Part shown: positions 16,534 through 27,269 of the stretch, piece after piece | Layout: each line of letters opens with the position of its first letter | Position numbering within the stretch: the first letter of the stretch is position 1 | Translations under genes and position numbers: made by a program | Source of the DNA: Lactococcus lactis | GTDB taxonomy: Bacteria; Bacillota; Bacilli; Lactobacillales; Streptococcaceae | DNA: 64,000 nt | Assembly: GCF_029023865.1 (NCBI RefSeq) | Contig: NZ_CP118969.1 | Coordinates: 124,001-188,000, forward strand | Reading direction: 5' to 3' | Notes under the pieces: generated by a model | What the model saw: only the letters and a program-made list of their open reading frames with translations | Told to the model about the DNA's origin: nothing | Databases searched by the model: none

Positions 16534-18478
16534 ATTCTTTAATTCGGAAAACCATGGCAGTTCTAGGTTCAAGGATTAGATTTAAATGCCCTTTTGACCA
16601 ACCAAAACTACTTCTTGGACCAAAACCACCAAATTTTTGGTCATCACTATCGAAGATAAGTTCTGGTTTTTCAGGAAATTGGAGTTGAAGCTCTTGTTCA
16701 TAACTAGGATGGAAATTAAAGACGAAAAGAAGTTGCCCTTTTTTATAAGCTAGTAATTTATCCGAATTTTTTATCCAAAGTTGTTGGACAGGTTCTGGGC
16801 TTTCTAAAAACTTGTAATGTCGCTCTAGATTAATCATCGCTTGGTCAAATGCCAATAAATATTGGAAACGCAAATCTTTATTATCACCTAAAGACCATTG
16901 TCTTCTAGCATGTTGGAAATCATCATGATTTTCTTGACGCGGAAAATCAAGCCATTCGGGGTGGCCAAATTCATTACCCATGAAATTTAAATAACCCTCA
17001 CCAGCCAAACTAAAAGTAATTAGGCGAATTAATTTATGAAGCGCTATAGCACGGTCAATTTTTAGAGATTGACTATTAAGGTCCATTTTCCAATAAATCT
17101 CTTCATCAGCTAACCACATCATAATCGTTTTATCACCAACTAAAGCTTGGTCATGACTTTCAGAATAACCAATATTTTTTTCACCGGGACGTCTCGTTGT
17201 TAATTCCCACCAAAGGCTCAATAAGTCAAGACTATTATCCGTTTTTTCTTTCAATTGTTTAATCCAAAAATCAGGAATTCCCATTGATAAACGGTAATCG
17301 AAACCAATTCCACCACTTGAAATAGGTAGGGCCATTCCCGGCATGGCTGACATATCTTCAGCGATTGTTGTTGCTGATGGATTGAATAAATGCGTTAATT
17401 CATTTGCCAACATCAAATAAGTCACCGCTTCGATATCTATATTGAGCGAAAAATATTTGCTGTAATCAGTAAATGCAGTCCCTAAACCATGATCATGATA
17501 AAGCATTGAAGTCACACCATCAAAACGAAAACCGTCAAAATGATAGGTATCCAACCAAAATTTAAGATTTGAAAGTAGAAAATGAATCACTTCATCTTTG
17601 CCATAATTAAAAAGTTTTGTCTTCCAAGCTGGATGATTTCCTCGTTCACCTTCATAAAAATACTGATTTTCTGTCCCATCAAAATAGTTGAGACCATCTT
17701 CGATATTTTTTACAGCATGTGAATGAACCACATCTAAAAGCACTCGCAAACCCATACCATGAGCTTGATCAATCAATTCCATCAAATCTTCTGGCTGACC
17801 AAAACGACTAGAAATTGCAAAGAAATTGGAAACTTGATAACCAAAACTAGCATAGAGCGGATGTTCCATAATTGCCATCAGTTGAATAGTATTGTAACCA
17901 GCCTTTTTAATTCTTGGTAAGACATCGCGCGTGAATTCTTTATAAGAATTAATTTTATATTCTTCAGTTGAAATACCAATATGTGCTTCATAAATCAAAG
18001 GAGCTTCTTTTAACTGAGGGGCTTTATTCTTCCAATCATATTTTGGTTGAACAATCACTCCATCCAATTCATGGCGCTCATTGGGGACAGCAAACATAAT
18101 ATAAGAGGGAACACGATAAACTGTTTCACCAGACGGTAAAAGCAGCTTAACCTTCACCTTAGAACCCACCGGTAGCATACCCGGAATTGAAATTTCCCAA
18201 GTCCCACCATAGGCCTGTTTCAACTCAAAATTGTTTTCCCAATTATTGAAATCTCCAACCAACCAAGCTCTTTTAGCATTTGGTGCCCATTCGCGAAAAG
18301 TCCAGTGTTTACTTTCTTGTTGAAAGCCAAAATACTTATAACCATTAGCAAAATCAACAAGCGAACCATCAGTTCCTAAAAGCCGTTTTTTTGTTCGAGC
18401 AAATTCAAAAAGCCGCAAAGACAAATCTTCTTTGAAAGGTTCCAAATAAGGGTCGTAATCCAAAATATTTAGAGGCAT
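16532..18478 (-). CDS. glgB: 1,4-alpha-glucan branching enzyme of the eukaryotic (GH13_8) type
   Basis: Forms alpha-1,6 branches in glycogen-like glucan. CBM48 lies at about 55-145 (FREWAPNAKRAWLVGDFNNW). The GH13 barrel follows, with the nucleophile Asp320 in GFRFDGVTSMLYHDHG, the acid Glu374 in TIAEDMSAMPG, and the SESHDQALVGDKT block near 442-454. These blocks match plant/animal branching enzymes more closely than the usual bacterial GlgB, whose equivalent is FDGFR-DAV. The length (648 aa) also fits GH13_8. The SD AAAAGGAG precedes the ATG. No other glycogen gene is nearby, so it may duplicate the function of a glg operon elsewhere. The assignment as branching enzyme is firm; in vivo role is inferred. 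Confidence 0.9.
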   Translation of the reverse strand: MPLNILDYDPYLEPFKEDLSLRLFEFARTKKRLLGTDGSLVDFANGYKYFGFQQESKHWTFREWAPNAKRAWLVGDFNNWENNFELKQAYGGTWEISIPGMLPVGSKVKVKLLLPSGETVYRVPSYIMFAVPNERHELDGVIVQPKYDWKNKAPQLKEAPLIYEAHIGISTEEYKINSYKEFTRDVLPRIKKAGYNTIQLMAIMEHPLYASFGYQVSNFFAISSRFGQPEDLMELIDQAHGMGLRVLLDVVHSHAVKNIEDGLNYFDGTENQYFYEGERGNHPAWKTKLFNYGKDEVIHFLLSNLKFWLDTYHFDGFRFDGVTSMLYHDHGLGTAFTDYSKYFSLNIDIEAVTYLMLANELTHLFNPSATTIAEDMSAMPGMALPISSGGIGFDYRLSMGIPDFWIKQLKEKTDNSLDLLSLWWELTTRRPGEKNIGYSESHDQALVGDKTIMMWLADEEIYWKMDLNSQSLKIDRAIALHKLIRLITFSLAGEGYLNFMGNEFGHPEWLDFPRQENHDDFQHARRQWSLGDNKDLRFQYLLAFDQAMINLERHYKFLESPEPVQQLWIKNSDKLLAYKKGQLLFVFNFHPSYEQELQLQFPEKPELIFDSDDQKFGGFGPRSSFGWSKGHLNLILEPRTAMVFRIKE

Positions 18479-18566
18479 AAGCTATTCTCCTTTTTACTGA
18501 AAATCATTTCTAGCTCTATTTTATCACTTTTGCAAAGGTTTTCACAACGAAATTCCCATATAAAAC

Positions 18567-18606
18567 AAAAAATATTTACTGACAGAATGGGTCAGTAAAT
18601 ATTTTT
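18567..18606 (-). terminator. Terminator of the 106-aa hypothetical gene
   Basis: A 16-bp perfect stem (TATTTACTGAC with GTCAGTAAATA as core) with A/T tracts. It includes TTACTGACAG at 18576-18585. Confidence 0.8.
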
Positions 18607-18925
18607 ATTCATCATTAAAACCAAACCAAGGGTCTTCCTCACCTTTAAGTGCTTCTTGGCCAAAAGAAAGTGTTTCTGGAATTTTGGGAGCATTAAAAAA
18701 TTGCGAAGGAGTTGCTACATTTTCTGTCAGTAAATTTTTTTGGTCAGCAACTTTTTCGTCATTAAAAAGATGAGCTTCTAGGCTTTGAATATAATCATAA
18801 AATTCTGTCAGTAAATCATGATAAGCCTTTAATTCACTTGTTTTATTTAAATTTTTATAATTAGCCTGAAACTCTCCCCAACGTTCAGCAATGTGCTTAC
18901 TTTTCATAAAATCATTATAATCCAT
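18605..18925 (-). CDS. Hypothetical acidic helical protein
   Basis: I do not recognise this 106-residue protein. It is predicted to be mostly helical up to about residue 65 (KHIAERWGEFQANYKNLNKT, then ELKAYHDLLTEFYDYIQSLE) and then turns into an acidic, Pro-rich tail ending EEDPWFGFNDE, which looks like a short linear motif. The SD AGGAAC precedes the ATG. Two perfect CTGTCAGTAA words (18724-18733, 18805-18814) lie inside the coding sequence, encoding the LLTE pieces on the minus strand. It has its own terminator and lies upstream of glgB on the same strand. Confidence 0.65.
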   Translation of the reverse strand: MDYNDFMKSKHIAERWGEFQANYKNLNKTSELKAYHDLLTEFYDYIQSLEAHLFNDEKVADQKNLLTENVATPSQFFNAPKIPETLSFGQEALKGEEDPWFGFNDE

Positions 18926-19396
18926 ATTTGTTCCTCGTTCCTTTCTCTTTATTATACATTATTATCCTTAATGCTTAAGCGGTAATATTTATTATTTAAA
19001 ATAAGACTCAATTTAGAGGTGTAATGTAAAAATAATAAAACGAAAGTAAAACTTTCCCCTTTTAAAAAAGCATTATCTTATTTTTTTGTTATAAAAGTCG
19101 ATTTAGAATCAAATTTTTAATTTTTATCGGTCTTTTTTTATTAATCATTTAAATATTTATGAAATATTAAAAAAGGGGCTAATGGCTTTATGGAGCCATT
19201 ATGTTGCAGAAAGGCTATATTAGGAACCAACAAAAATATAAATAAAAGTAAGACAATAGAATTTAATGTACGAAATTTATTACACATTTGTATTGTATTA
19301 TGCTATAATGTCCTAGAATCAGCAATTTTTATAAGAAAATGTAATTAATAAAATACATCGTTTACAAAACTGATTTAAAATCAAAAGGAGGACATT
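18926..19396. other. AT-rich gap with the adhesin promoter
   Basis: No gene was found in these 471 bases. They contain a hairpin AATGGCT (19181-19187) / AGCCATT (19194-19200) without a T tract, and an extended -10 TGCTATAAT (TATAAT 19314-19319) with a poor -35 (TTGTAT, 19288). The transcript leader would be about 70 nt, ending in the strong SD AAAGGAGG. Confidence 0.55.
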
Positions 19397-22300
19397 ATGA
19401 AAAGTAGAAAAAAAGTTATTTCTATAATTTTAGGTTTAATGCTGCTTTTACAATATGTTATTACCCCAGTTGGAGCAATTGCAGGAGCAATAAATGAAGA
19501 AACAAATGATTCGGATATAACATTAAGTCAATTTAAAATAGATGAATCCGAAAGTAATGCTGATTTAATGACATTTGATTTAAGTCTCAAGATTAATCAG
19601 TCAATATTGAAAAGTAAAACAACTATTATTGAATTAGATAAATCAATTAAAATTAATGAACCAAATGAGGCTAACAGACAAAAGTCAACAGCATCTTATA
19701 CTGCTGACGAAAATAGATTGACAATAGACCTTAATTCACTAAATACAAGCGAAGTGAAAGTCAATTTCTCAATCTCTAAAGAACTTTTGAAAAACTTTGA
19801 GCGATTAACAGCCAAATTAAATGATAGCCAGGTTGATGTATTGTTGCCAAAAATGAGTTCAACTTCAGAAACTCCAAGTCAGTCAACTTCCACTGTGACT
19901 CAAAATACTGTTACACCTGAAATCAAAGAAAAAGAAAGTAGTACGACTAAACATTCAGAGCAAGCTATAAAAACTGTGGAAAGTCAAGATATTCGTAAAC
20001 TTCTAGAAGACTCAGGAATTTCACCAGCGACTATTATCGACTCAGCTAAGGTCATATATCTTGATAAAGAAGGAAAACCTTATCCAGATCAAACAGATGT
20101 TCCGATAGATGCAGAAGTTCAAATCGATTATACCTGGAGTATTCCAGAAGATATTTTACCATTGAAATCAGGAGATTACTTTGATTTTAAACTTCCTGAT
20201 GGTGTAACAATTGAGCAAGCGACATCGTCACTGGGAGATTATGGAACCTATACAATTAATGCAGATGGAACCGTTCGTTTCGTCTTCAATGAAAAAGTTG
20301 AAACCTATCATGATATTAAGGGTACCTTTCATTATGATGCACATTTCGATAAGACAATTGTTCCAGGAGAAGTTGTAGTTGATACACCAACGGAGGAAAA
20401 TTTTCCCCCTTCAGAAATTCATGTTCGGCCAACCTATGACCAAGCAATTGATAAATCAGGACATTTCGATAAAACTCCAAATCCTAGTGAAGTGATTTGG
20501 GAAATAAATATTAACCGTCCATTAAATACAATGGAAAATGCTACACTTACCGATCCAATGCCAGAAGGAACAACTTATGAATCCGTCGAAATTTACCCTG
20601 AGACAGTTGGAAAAAATGGAGAAATCATTTCCATTGATAAAGAACATCCTTTAGTAAAAGGTACAGATTATACTGTTGATTCAAATGGAAAAATTACTTT
20701 TATTGGTAAATATGCTACCACCGATCAAGCGTTCAATGTTGTCTATACAACAACTATCGATGAAAGTAGTTTTCCGGAAAAAGAGGGATCTGTAAGTTTT
20801 AAAAATACAGCGACATTAAATGATGGAAAAACAGATACCAATGCAAGTGCCTCTGTTACTGCGCAATATAAAGGGCCAATTAAAAAAAATGGACCATTTA
20901 CAACAGGGAACGATCAAATTTATAATTGGAATATAGAATACAATTATAATGAAAAAAATCATAAAGCAGGGTCATTTATTGAAGATACCATGAGTGATGC
21001 CATCGAGCTGGTGAACGGAAGTGTTAAACTTTATAAAATTACTTTTGATAGTAACGGAAAAGAAATTAAAGGTGCTCAATTAAAAGAAGGGGAAGATTAT
21101 AAACTTGTACAAGACCCTGATAATCCTCAAAAATTTAAAATTGAGTTTATTACTGATATCGATTATGCAGTAAAAGTTGAATATCAAACGAAGGTTAAAA
21201 ATATCGTAGATGGAAATGTTACCATTGATAACTCAGTAACAACTGATACGGGAGATAACAGCGAGTCAGATGGTAATGCAACTCAACAAGGAATCGTTAA
21301 AAATATTGATGGAGATATTGATTACGAGAATAGAGAAATTCCATGGAAAATAGATATTAATAGTGCAGGCTATTGGATGGAAAACTGGTCACTTGAAGAC
21401 AAAATGTCTGAAGGTTTGACTTTCCTTGAAAATACTTTCCAAATTATTGATAAAACTGCTGGAAATAAAGTACTCTCCCCAACAGAATATACACTGGTAA
21501 AAACAGCAACAGGCTTTTCAGTTTTCTTTAAGTCCCCACTTAAGGAGGGGACAGATCATAAATATCAAATTAAATACAAAACAAAATTTGATACTAGTGT
21601 GATTGATAATGGGTCTGGTCATGAAGGAGATATCAAATTTGTAAATGATGCTTCAATGACTTGGAAGGATCAAAATGGAGGAGATCATACTAATAATGAT
21701 CATAAAGAATTTAAACCAATACCTCCGTTCCAATATAATGGACAAAAATCTGGTTCATATAATGCAACCAGCAAAAAAATTACCTGGACAATTGCAGCAA
21801 ATTTCAATCAACAAGAATTAAGCAATGCCTCAATAACTGATCCAATCTCTGATGATCAAAACTATGTTTCTGGAAGTGCTAAAGTATATGAAGCTACGAT
21901 TAATAAAAATGGTACTTATACTTTAGGTGCTGAAGTTACTTCAGATATGGGAATAAAAATAGTAGAAAGCAAAGGAAGTGTTAAGGTAGAACTACCAGAT
22001 GGAAGCACAAAAGCCTATGTTCTAATATTTGAAACAAGTCTAGAAGGTAACCTCATCAATCAGAAGGAGTACAAAAACAAAGCGACATTTACAAATAAGG
22101 ACATTTCACATGATTTAAGTGCTAGTGTTACTCCAGCACATCAAGGAGAATTCGTAACGAAAGATGGTTCACAGTCAAGTACAGATTCTAATTATGTAAA
22201 TTGGAAACTTACAGTAAACGCCTCGCAATCTACCTTAAAAAATGTAGAAGTCACCGATAATCCTTCCTCAAATCAGTATATTGTAGCAAAAGATATTCTT

Positions 22301-25300
22301 ATTTATGGAACAAGTATTGACGCTTCTGGTAATATTACTGAGAACAAAAATATTATTCTTGAACAAGGCAAAGATTATTCTGTTGATATCCAAACTGACA
22401 ATTCTACAGGGGCTCAAACAGTTAAAATTAAATTTTTATCAGAAATTAACACAGCATATGTTGTAGAATATCGTGCATTAATTACTTCTGACAAAGCTAA
22501 TGATGTGGTAACTAATCAAGCCCATATTACTGGAGACAACGAGAAAACAATAGAACAAGATGTTGAAAAAGATGTACCCGTAACTAATCATAACGGAAGT
22601 GCAAACGGATCAAAAGGTTCAGTTACTTTGGAAAAAGTTGGTCCCGGCAAAGCAAAACTTGCGGGAGCTCATCTTCAACTTTGGTCTATCGGTACAGATG
22701 GCAAAAAAGATAAATTAATTCGTGAAGGAGATACCGACAAAAATGGTGATTTAAAACTTGGGAATTTGCGTGTTACTGATTATCTTCTTATTGAAACTAA
22801 GGCCCCAACAGGGTATACACTTGATGAAGAACTAGTCAAAGGTAAGAAAATAACAGTTGCAAAAGATGGAGAAGTTTCTAATTTCCCAATTCAAGACGTT
22901 GAAAATGAACCAACGAAAGTAATCTTGAAAAAAGTAGGACTGACCATTGAAAATGGTAAAGAGGTAAAAAATCCACTTCAAGGTGCAGAATTTAAAGTAC
23001 TAGACAGCAACGGTCAAGTTGTTTCAGGTTACGAAAAACTTACTTCTGACAGTTCTGGAAATGTAACGATTGAAAAACTAACACCTGGTAAATATTCACT
23101 TGTTGAAACTAAAGCCCCAGCGGGTTATATTTTGGACCCAACCCCAATTGACTTTGAACTTAAAGCCAATGAAGAAGGAATCATCCCAGATATCAACTTG
23201 GAAAAAGTTAACTATCAGGGTTCAGCACAACTCATTAAACATAACAGTAATGGTCAAGCTTTATCAGGTGCGATTTTCAAAGTTATTGATAAAGATGGTA
23301 ATACAATCCAAACTAATTTAAGCTCTGATAAAGATGGTAAAGTTACGGCTACTGGTTTATCCCCTGGAGATTATTCCTTTGTTGAAACCAAAGCTCCAAC
23401 AGGATATATTTTAAATACAATACCAGTTCATTTTACAATTTCAGCTGAAGAAGAAGGTCAACCACAAATGGTTATTGCCTCGGATAATTTTATCAATTAT
23501 CAAGGTTCAGCCGAATTAATCAAGCAAGATAACGAAGGTCAGCCACTTTCTGGTGCAGTTTTTAAAATTGTTGATAAAGCTGGCAAGACAATCCAAGCTA
23601 ATTTAACTTCTGGTAAAGATGGTAAAGTGGTAGTTGATGGCTTAGCGCCGGGAGATTATTCCTTTGTTGAAAGCAAGGCTCCAACAGGATATATTCTAAA
23701 TACAAATCCTGTCCACTTTACGATTTCAGACAAAGAAGAAGGTCAACCCAAAACAATTATAGCCTCAGATAGCTTTGTTAATTACCAAGGATCAGCCCAA
23801 TTAATTAAACGAGATAGCCAAGGACAACCACTTTTAGGTGCAATTTTTAAAGTAGTCGATAACACTGGAAAACTAGTAAAAGAAGGTTTAACATCTGATA
23901 AAGCTGGTAAAGTAAATGTTACAGGCTTGGCTCCGGGTGACTATTCATTTATCGAAACGCAGGCTCCGACAGGTTATGTTTTAAATACTAACCCTACTGA
24001 TTTTACAATCTTAGCTGAGAGTGAAGGCCAACCTCAACTGGTTGTCGCTTCAGATAACTTTATTAATTATCAAGGGTCAGCTGAATTGATTAAGCATGAT
24101 ATCAACGGTCAAGCTTTATCAGGTGCAATCTTTAAAGTAATTGATGCAGATGGAAAAACCATAAAAGAAGGTTTAACTTCTGATGAAACTGGTAAAGTAT
24201 TAATTGAAGGTTTGGCTCCAGGTGACTATTCATTTGTTGAGACTAAAGCCCCTGAAGGATATATTTTGAATACTCTGCCAGTTAACTTTAGCATCTCAGG
24301 TGAAGAAGAGGGCAAAGTAAAAGTAGTCATGGCTTCAGATAACTTTATTAATTATCAAGGATCAGCTGAGTTGATTAAACATGACAGTCAAGGTCAAGCT
24401 TTAGAAGGTGCAATCTTTAAAGTTGTTGATTCAAAAGGAAAAATAATCAAAGAAGATTTGGCTTCCGATAAAACTGGTAAAGTATTAATTGACAATTTGG
24501 CACCAGGAGATTATTCATTTGTTGAGACAAAAGCTCCAAGCGGCTATATCTTGAATACTTCAAAAGTTGATTTTACTATTTCAACAAAAGAAGAGGGTCA
24601 ACCCAAAGTAGTCATGGCTTCCGATAATTTCATCAACTATCAAGGATCTGCTGAATTAATTAAACATGACAGCCAAGGTCAAGCTTTAGAAGGCGCAGTC
24701 TTTAAAGTTATTGATTCAAAAGGAAAGAGTATCAAAGAGAACTTGGTTTCTGATAAAGAAGGAAAAGTTTTAATTGAAAATCTTGTACCAGGAGATTATT
24801 CATTTGTTGAGACAAAAGCTCCAAGTAGCTATATCTTGAATACTTCAAAAGTTGATTTTACTATTTCAACAAAAGAAGAGAATAAACCAAAAATAGTTAT
24901 GGCTTCAGAGAACTTTATCAATTATCAAGGATCTGCTGAACTAATTAAGGTAGATGAGAATGGTAAATCTCTTTCAGGTGCAGTCTTTAATGTTACTAAT
25001 AGTGAAACTCATGAAGTAGTTATTAAGGGGATCAAAACTGATGCAAATGGAGTAATTAAGGCAAATCATCTAAAACCAGGTAAATACACTTTTGTTGAAA
25101 CAGAGGCTCCAGCAGGTTATCAATTAAGTCAAGAAACTAGAGCTTTTGAAATTAAAGCAAGCGCAGAAAACAAACCACAAGTTGTTAATACTGGAAAGTT
25201 CGTCAATAAAAGACTTCCAATTACACCTAAAAAGCCAGAATTACCTAAGACAGGAGAAGAACGAAATACTTTCTTGCCTATAGTTGGTGTTGGACTATTA

Positions 25301-25348
25301 ATGGTGGGTGCTACTTTATATGTATTTTTTAAAAGACGTAAAATGTAA
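19397..25348 (+). CDS. LPXTG-anchored multidomain adhesin with Cna_A- and Cna_B-like modules
   Basis: A 1983-residue wall-anchored surface protein. Residues 1-35 are a signal peptide. After a Ser/Thr-rich linker, an Ig-like module lies at about 200-350. Five related modules of 130-150 aa start near 353, 496, 634, 782 and 920, with W-x-I-x-x-N motifs like collagen-binding Cna_A folds. Prealbumin-like Cna_B modules follow at about 1075 and 1172. Six 95-aa repeats start at 1272, 1367, 1462, 1557, 1652 and 1747, and a divergent seventh at 1842. Most Cna_B copies have the VETKAPxGY E-box, suggesting Lys-Asn isopeptide bonds. LPKTG is at 1949-1953, then a membrane segment and RRKM. No sortase gene is adjacent, so this is a single-protein adhesin, not a pilus cluster. 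The ligand is unknown. Confidence 0.92.
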   Translation: MKSRKKVISIILGLMLLLQYVITPVGAIAGAINEETNDSDITLSQFKIDESESNADLMTFDLSLKINQSILKSKTTIIELDKSIKINEPNEANRQKSTASYTADENRLTIDLNSLNTSEVKVNFSISKELLKNFERLTAKLNDSQVDVLLPKMSSTSETPSQSTSTVTQNTVTPEIKEKESSTTKHSEQAIKTVESQDIRKLLEDSGISPATIIDSAKVIYLDKEGKPYPDQTDVPIDAEVQIDYTWSIPEDILPLKSGDYFDFKLPDGVTIEQATSSLGDYGTYTINADGTVRFVFNEKVETYHDIKGTFHYDAHFDKTIVPGEVVVDTPTEENFPPSEIHVRPTYDQAIDKSGHFDKTPNPSEVIWEININRPLNTMENATLTDPMPEGTTYESVEIYPETVGKNGEIISIDKEHPLVKGTDYTVDSNGKITFIGKYATTDQAFNVVYTTTIDESSFPEKEGSVSFKNTATLNDGKTDTNASASVTAQYKGPIKKNGPFTTGNDQIYNWNIEYNYNEKNHKAGSFIEDTMSDAIELVNGSVKLYKITFDSNGKEIKGAQLKEGEDYKLVQDPDNPQKFKIEFITDIDYAVKVEYQTKVKNIVDGNVTIDNSVTTDTGDNSESDGNATQQGIVKNIDGDIDYENREIPWKIDINSAGYWMENWSLEDKMSEGLTFLENTFQIIDKTAGNKVLSPTEYTLVKTATGFSVFFKSPLKEGTDHKYQIKYKTKFDTSVIDNGSGHEGDIKFVNDASMTWKDQNGGDHTNNDHKEFKPIPPFQYNGQKSGSYNATSKKITWTIAANFNQQELSNASITDPISDDQNYVSGSAKVYEATINKNGTYTLGAEVTSDMGIKIVESKGSVKVELPDGSTKAYVLIFETSLEGNLINQKEYKNKATFTNKDISHDLSASVTPAHQGEFVTKDGSQSSTDSNYVNWKLTVNASQSTLKNVEVTDNPSSNQYIVAKDILIYGTSIDASGNITENKNIILEQGKDYSVDIQTDNSTGAQTVKIKFLSEINTAYVVEYRALITSDKANDVVTNQAHITGDNEKTIEQDVEKDVPVTNHNGSANGSKGSVTLEKVGPGKAKLAGAHLQLWSIGTDGKKDKLIREGDTDKNGDLKLGNLRVTDYLLIETKAPTGYTLDEELVKGKKITVAKDGEVSNFPIQDVENEPTKVILKKVGLTIENGKEVKNPLQGAEFKVLDSNGQVVSGYEKLTSDSSGNVTIEKLTPGKYSLVETKAPAGYILDPTPIDFELKANEEGIIPDINLEKVNYQGSAQLIKHNSNGQALSGAIFKVIDKDGNTIQTNLSSDKDGKVTATGLSPGDYSFVETKAPTGYILNTIPVHFTISAEEEGQPQMVIASDNFINYQGSAELIKQDNEGQPLSGAVFKIVDKAGKTIQANLTSGKDGKVVVDGLAPGDYSFVESKAPTGYILNTNPVHFTISDKEEGQPKTIIASDSFVNYQGSAQLIKRDSQGQPLLGAIFKVVDNTGKLVKEGLTSDKAGKVNVTGLAPGDYSFIETQAPTGYVLNTNPTDFTILAESEGQPQLVVASDNFINYQGSAELIKHDINGQALSGAIFKVIDADGKTIKEGLTSDETGKVLIEGLAPGDYSFVETKAPEGYILNTLPVNFSISGEEEGKVKVVMASDNFINYQGSAELIKHDSQGQALEGAIFKVVDSKGKIIKEDLASDKTGKVLIDNLAPGDYSFVETKAPSGYILNTSKVDFTISTKEEGQPKVVMASDNFINYQGSAELIKHDSQGQALEGAVFKVIDSKGKSIKENLVSDKEGKVLIENLVPGDYSFVETKAPSSYILNTSKVDFTISTKEENKPKIVMASENFINYQGSAELIKVDENGKSLSGAVFNVTNSETHEVVIKGIKTDANGVIKANHLKPGKYTFVETEAPAGYQLSQETRAFEIKASAENKPQVVNTGKFVNKRLPITPKKPELPKTGEERNTFLPIVGVGLLMVGATLYVFFKRRKM
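23210..24919 (+). repeat. Six tandem 285-bp repeats inside the adhesin gene
   Basis: Copies start at 23210, 23495, 23780, 24065, 24350 and 24635, exactly 285 bp apart, each beginning with codons for NYQGSA. A divergent seventh begins at 24920. The copies at 24350 and 24635 look most alike, consistent with recent duplication or gene conversion. Confidence 0.93.
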
Positions 25349-25356
25349 AATTATAT

Positions 25357-25382
25357 AAAAACATGGCTTTAGCCATGTTTTT
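25357..25382 (+). terminator. Adhesin terminator
   Basis: AACATGGCT and AGCCATGTT arms with a three- or four-base loop, followed by T residues. Confidence 0.85.
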
Positions 25383-25537
25383 GATTTGGAAAAAGTGGTA
25401 GTGACTTAATACAAAAATATTTTAGTTTGTAATACCTAAAAATAATACTTCAGTTTGCAGTATTCCAATAAGTAAAAAAGATTTGTCTATATTAGAACCA
25501 CTCAAAAAAACTCAAAATCATGTAAATATTAAGCTTG

Positions 25538-25778
25538 GATTGGCCCAATAGAGAAAATTTTTTCTTTCATCATTATAGTTTGCAAAATGGTATTCCAAAT
25601 GTAGTCACAGTAAATAAAACAATGAAAAAGATGTTAAATGAGTTAGAAATTGAGCCAATAATTACAAGTGAGGTGTTAGATAAACTTGTGATAGTGTACT
25701 ACTAAGTTAAGGTATCGATAATAAAGTAGTGGCAAAGTTAATGGGCATAAAGATACATCAATGCTAATAAAAATATAA
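25538..25778 (+). pseudogene. Decayed tyrosine recombinase (phage-type integrase) fragment
   Basis: No intact ORF is present, but two frames give integrase-like pieces. From about 25541 one frame reads FFFHHYSLQNGIPNV and TMKKMLNELEIEPIITS, like the region before the RHTH box of lactococcal phage integrases. It then reaches a stop near 25702. In another frame at 25743-25775 the bases encode GHKDTSMLIKI, like the GH(K/N)xT box before the catalytic Tyr. The RHTH box itself is lost. It lies 60 bp from tRNA-Thr, a usual attachment site. The rest of 25383-25801 shows only AT-rich DNA. Confidence 0.55.
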
Positions 25779-25801
25779 TTAAAAGAATATGATAAAATAA
25801 T

Positions 25802-25836
25802 AAAAAACCTTGTATATCAACGATACAAGGTTTTTT
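25802..25836. terminator. Terminator after tRNA-Thr (minus strand), bidirectional
   Basis: A 14-bp stem with AACCTTGTAT and ATACAAGGTT as core, flanked by six A and six T residues. Confidence 0.85.
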
Positions 25837-25841
25837 ATCTA

Positions 25842-25915
25842 TGCCGAGTGCAGGAATCGAACCTGTGACCCCTTCGTTACGAGTGAAGTGCTCTACCGAC
25901 TGAGCTAACTCGGCA
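25842..25915 (-). tRNA. tRNA-Thr (anticodon CGU)
   Basis: The reverse complement has a perfect 7-bp acceptor TGCCGAG/CTCGGCA, D-arm AGCTCAGTCGGTAGAGC, anticodon loop CTCGTAA (CGU, Thr ACG codons) and T-loop TTCGATT. The closing anticodon pair and the first T-stem pair are A-C mismatches. No CCA is encoded. A terminator follows on the minus strand, and an integrase relic lies just beyond it. Confidence 0.94.
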
Positions 25916-25976
25916 CATAATGAGAGTGGTTACCCACTTTTATTATGATACAACTTTTTAAACCTATTTTCAAGAA

Positions 25977-27134
<1,158 letters not shown>

Positions 27135-27269
27135 TTATTTACTCGTAGAATCGAGTCTTCTTGTAGCTTAAAAAGCAAGCACTTATAAGTATAACAAAAA
27201 TTAAACGCTTTTTATAGATGATTTTTTGAAAATCGGGCGAAAGTCTTAGAGATTTTGCCTATTTATTGG

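Noticed and set aside
19181-19200. AATGGCT/AGCCATT hairpin before the adhesin as a terminator
   Set aside because: There is no T tract after it on either strand.
23210-24919. Regular 285-bp repeats as a CRISPR array
   Set aside because: The repeats are in frame, encode 95-aa modules, have no unique spacers and no cas genes lie near.
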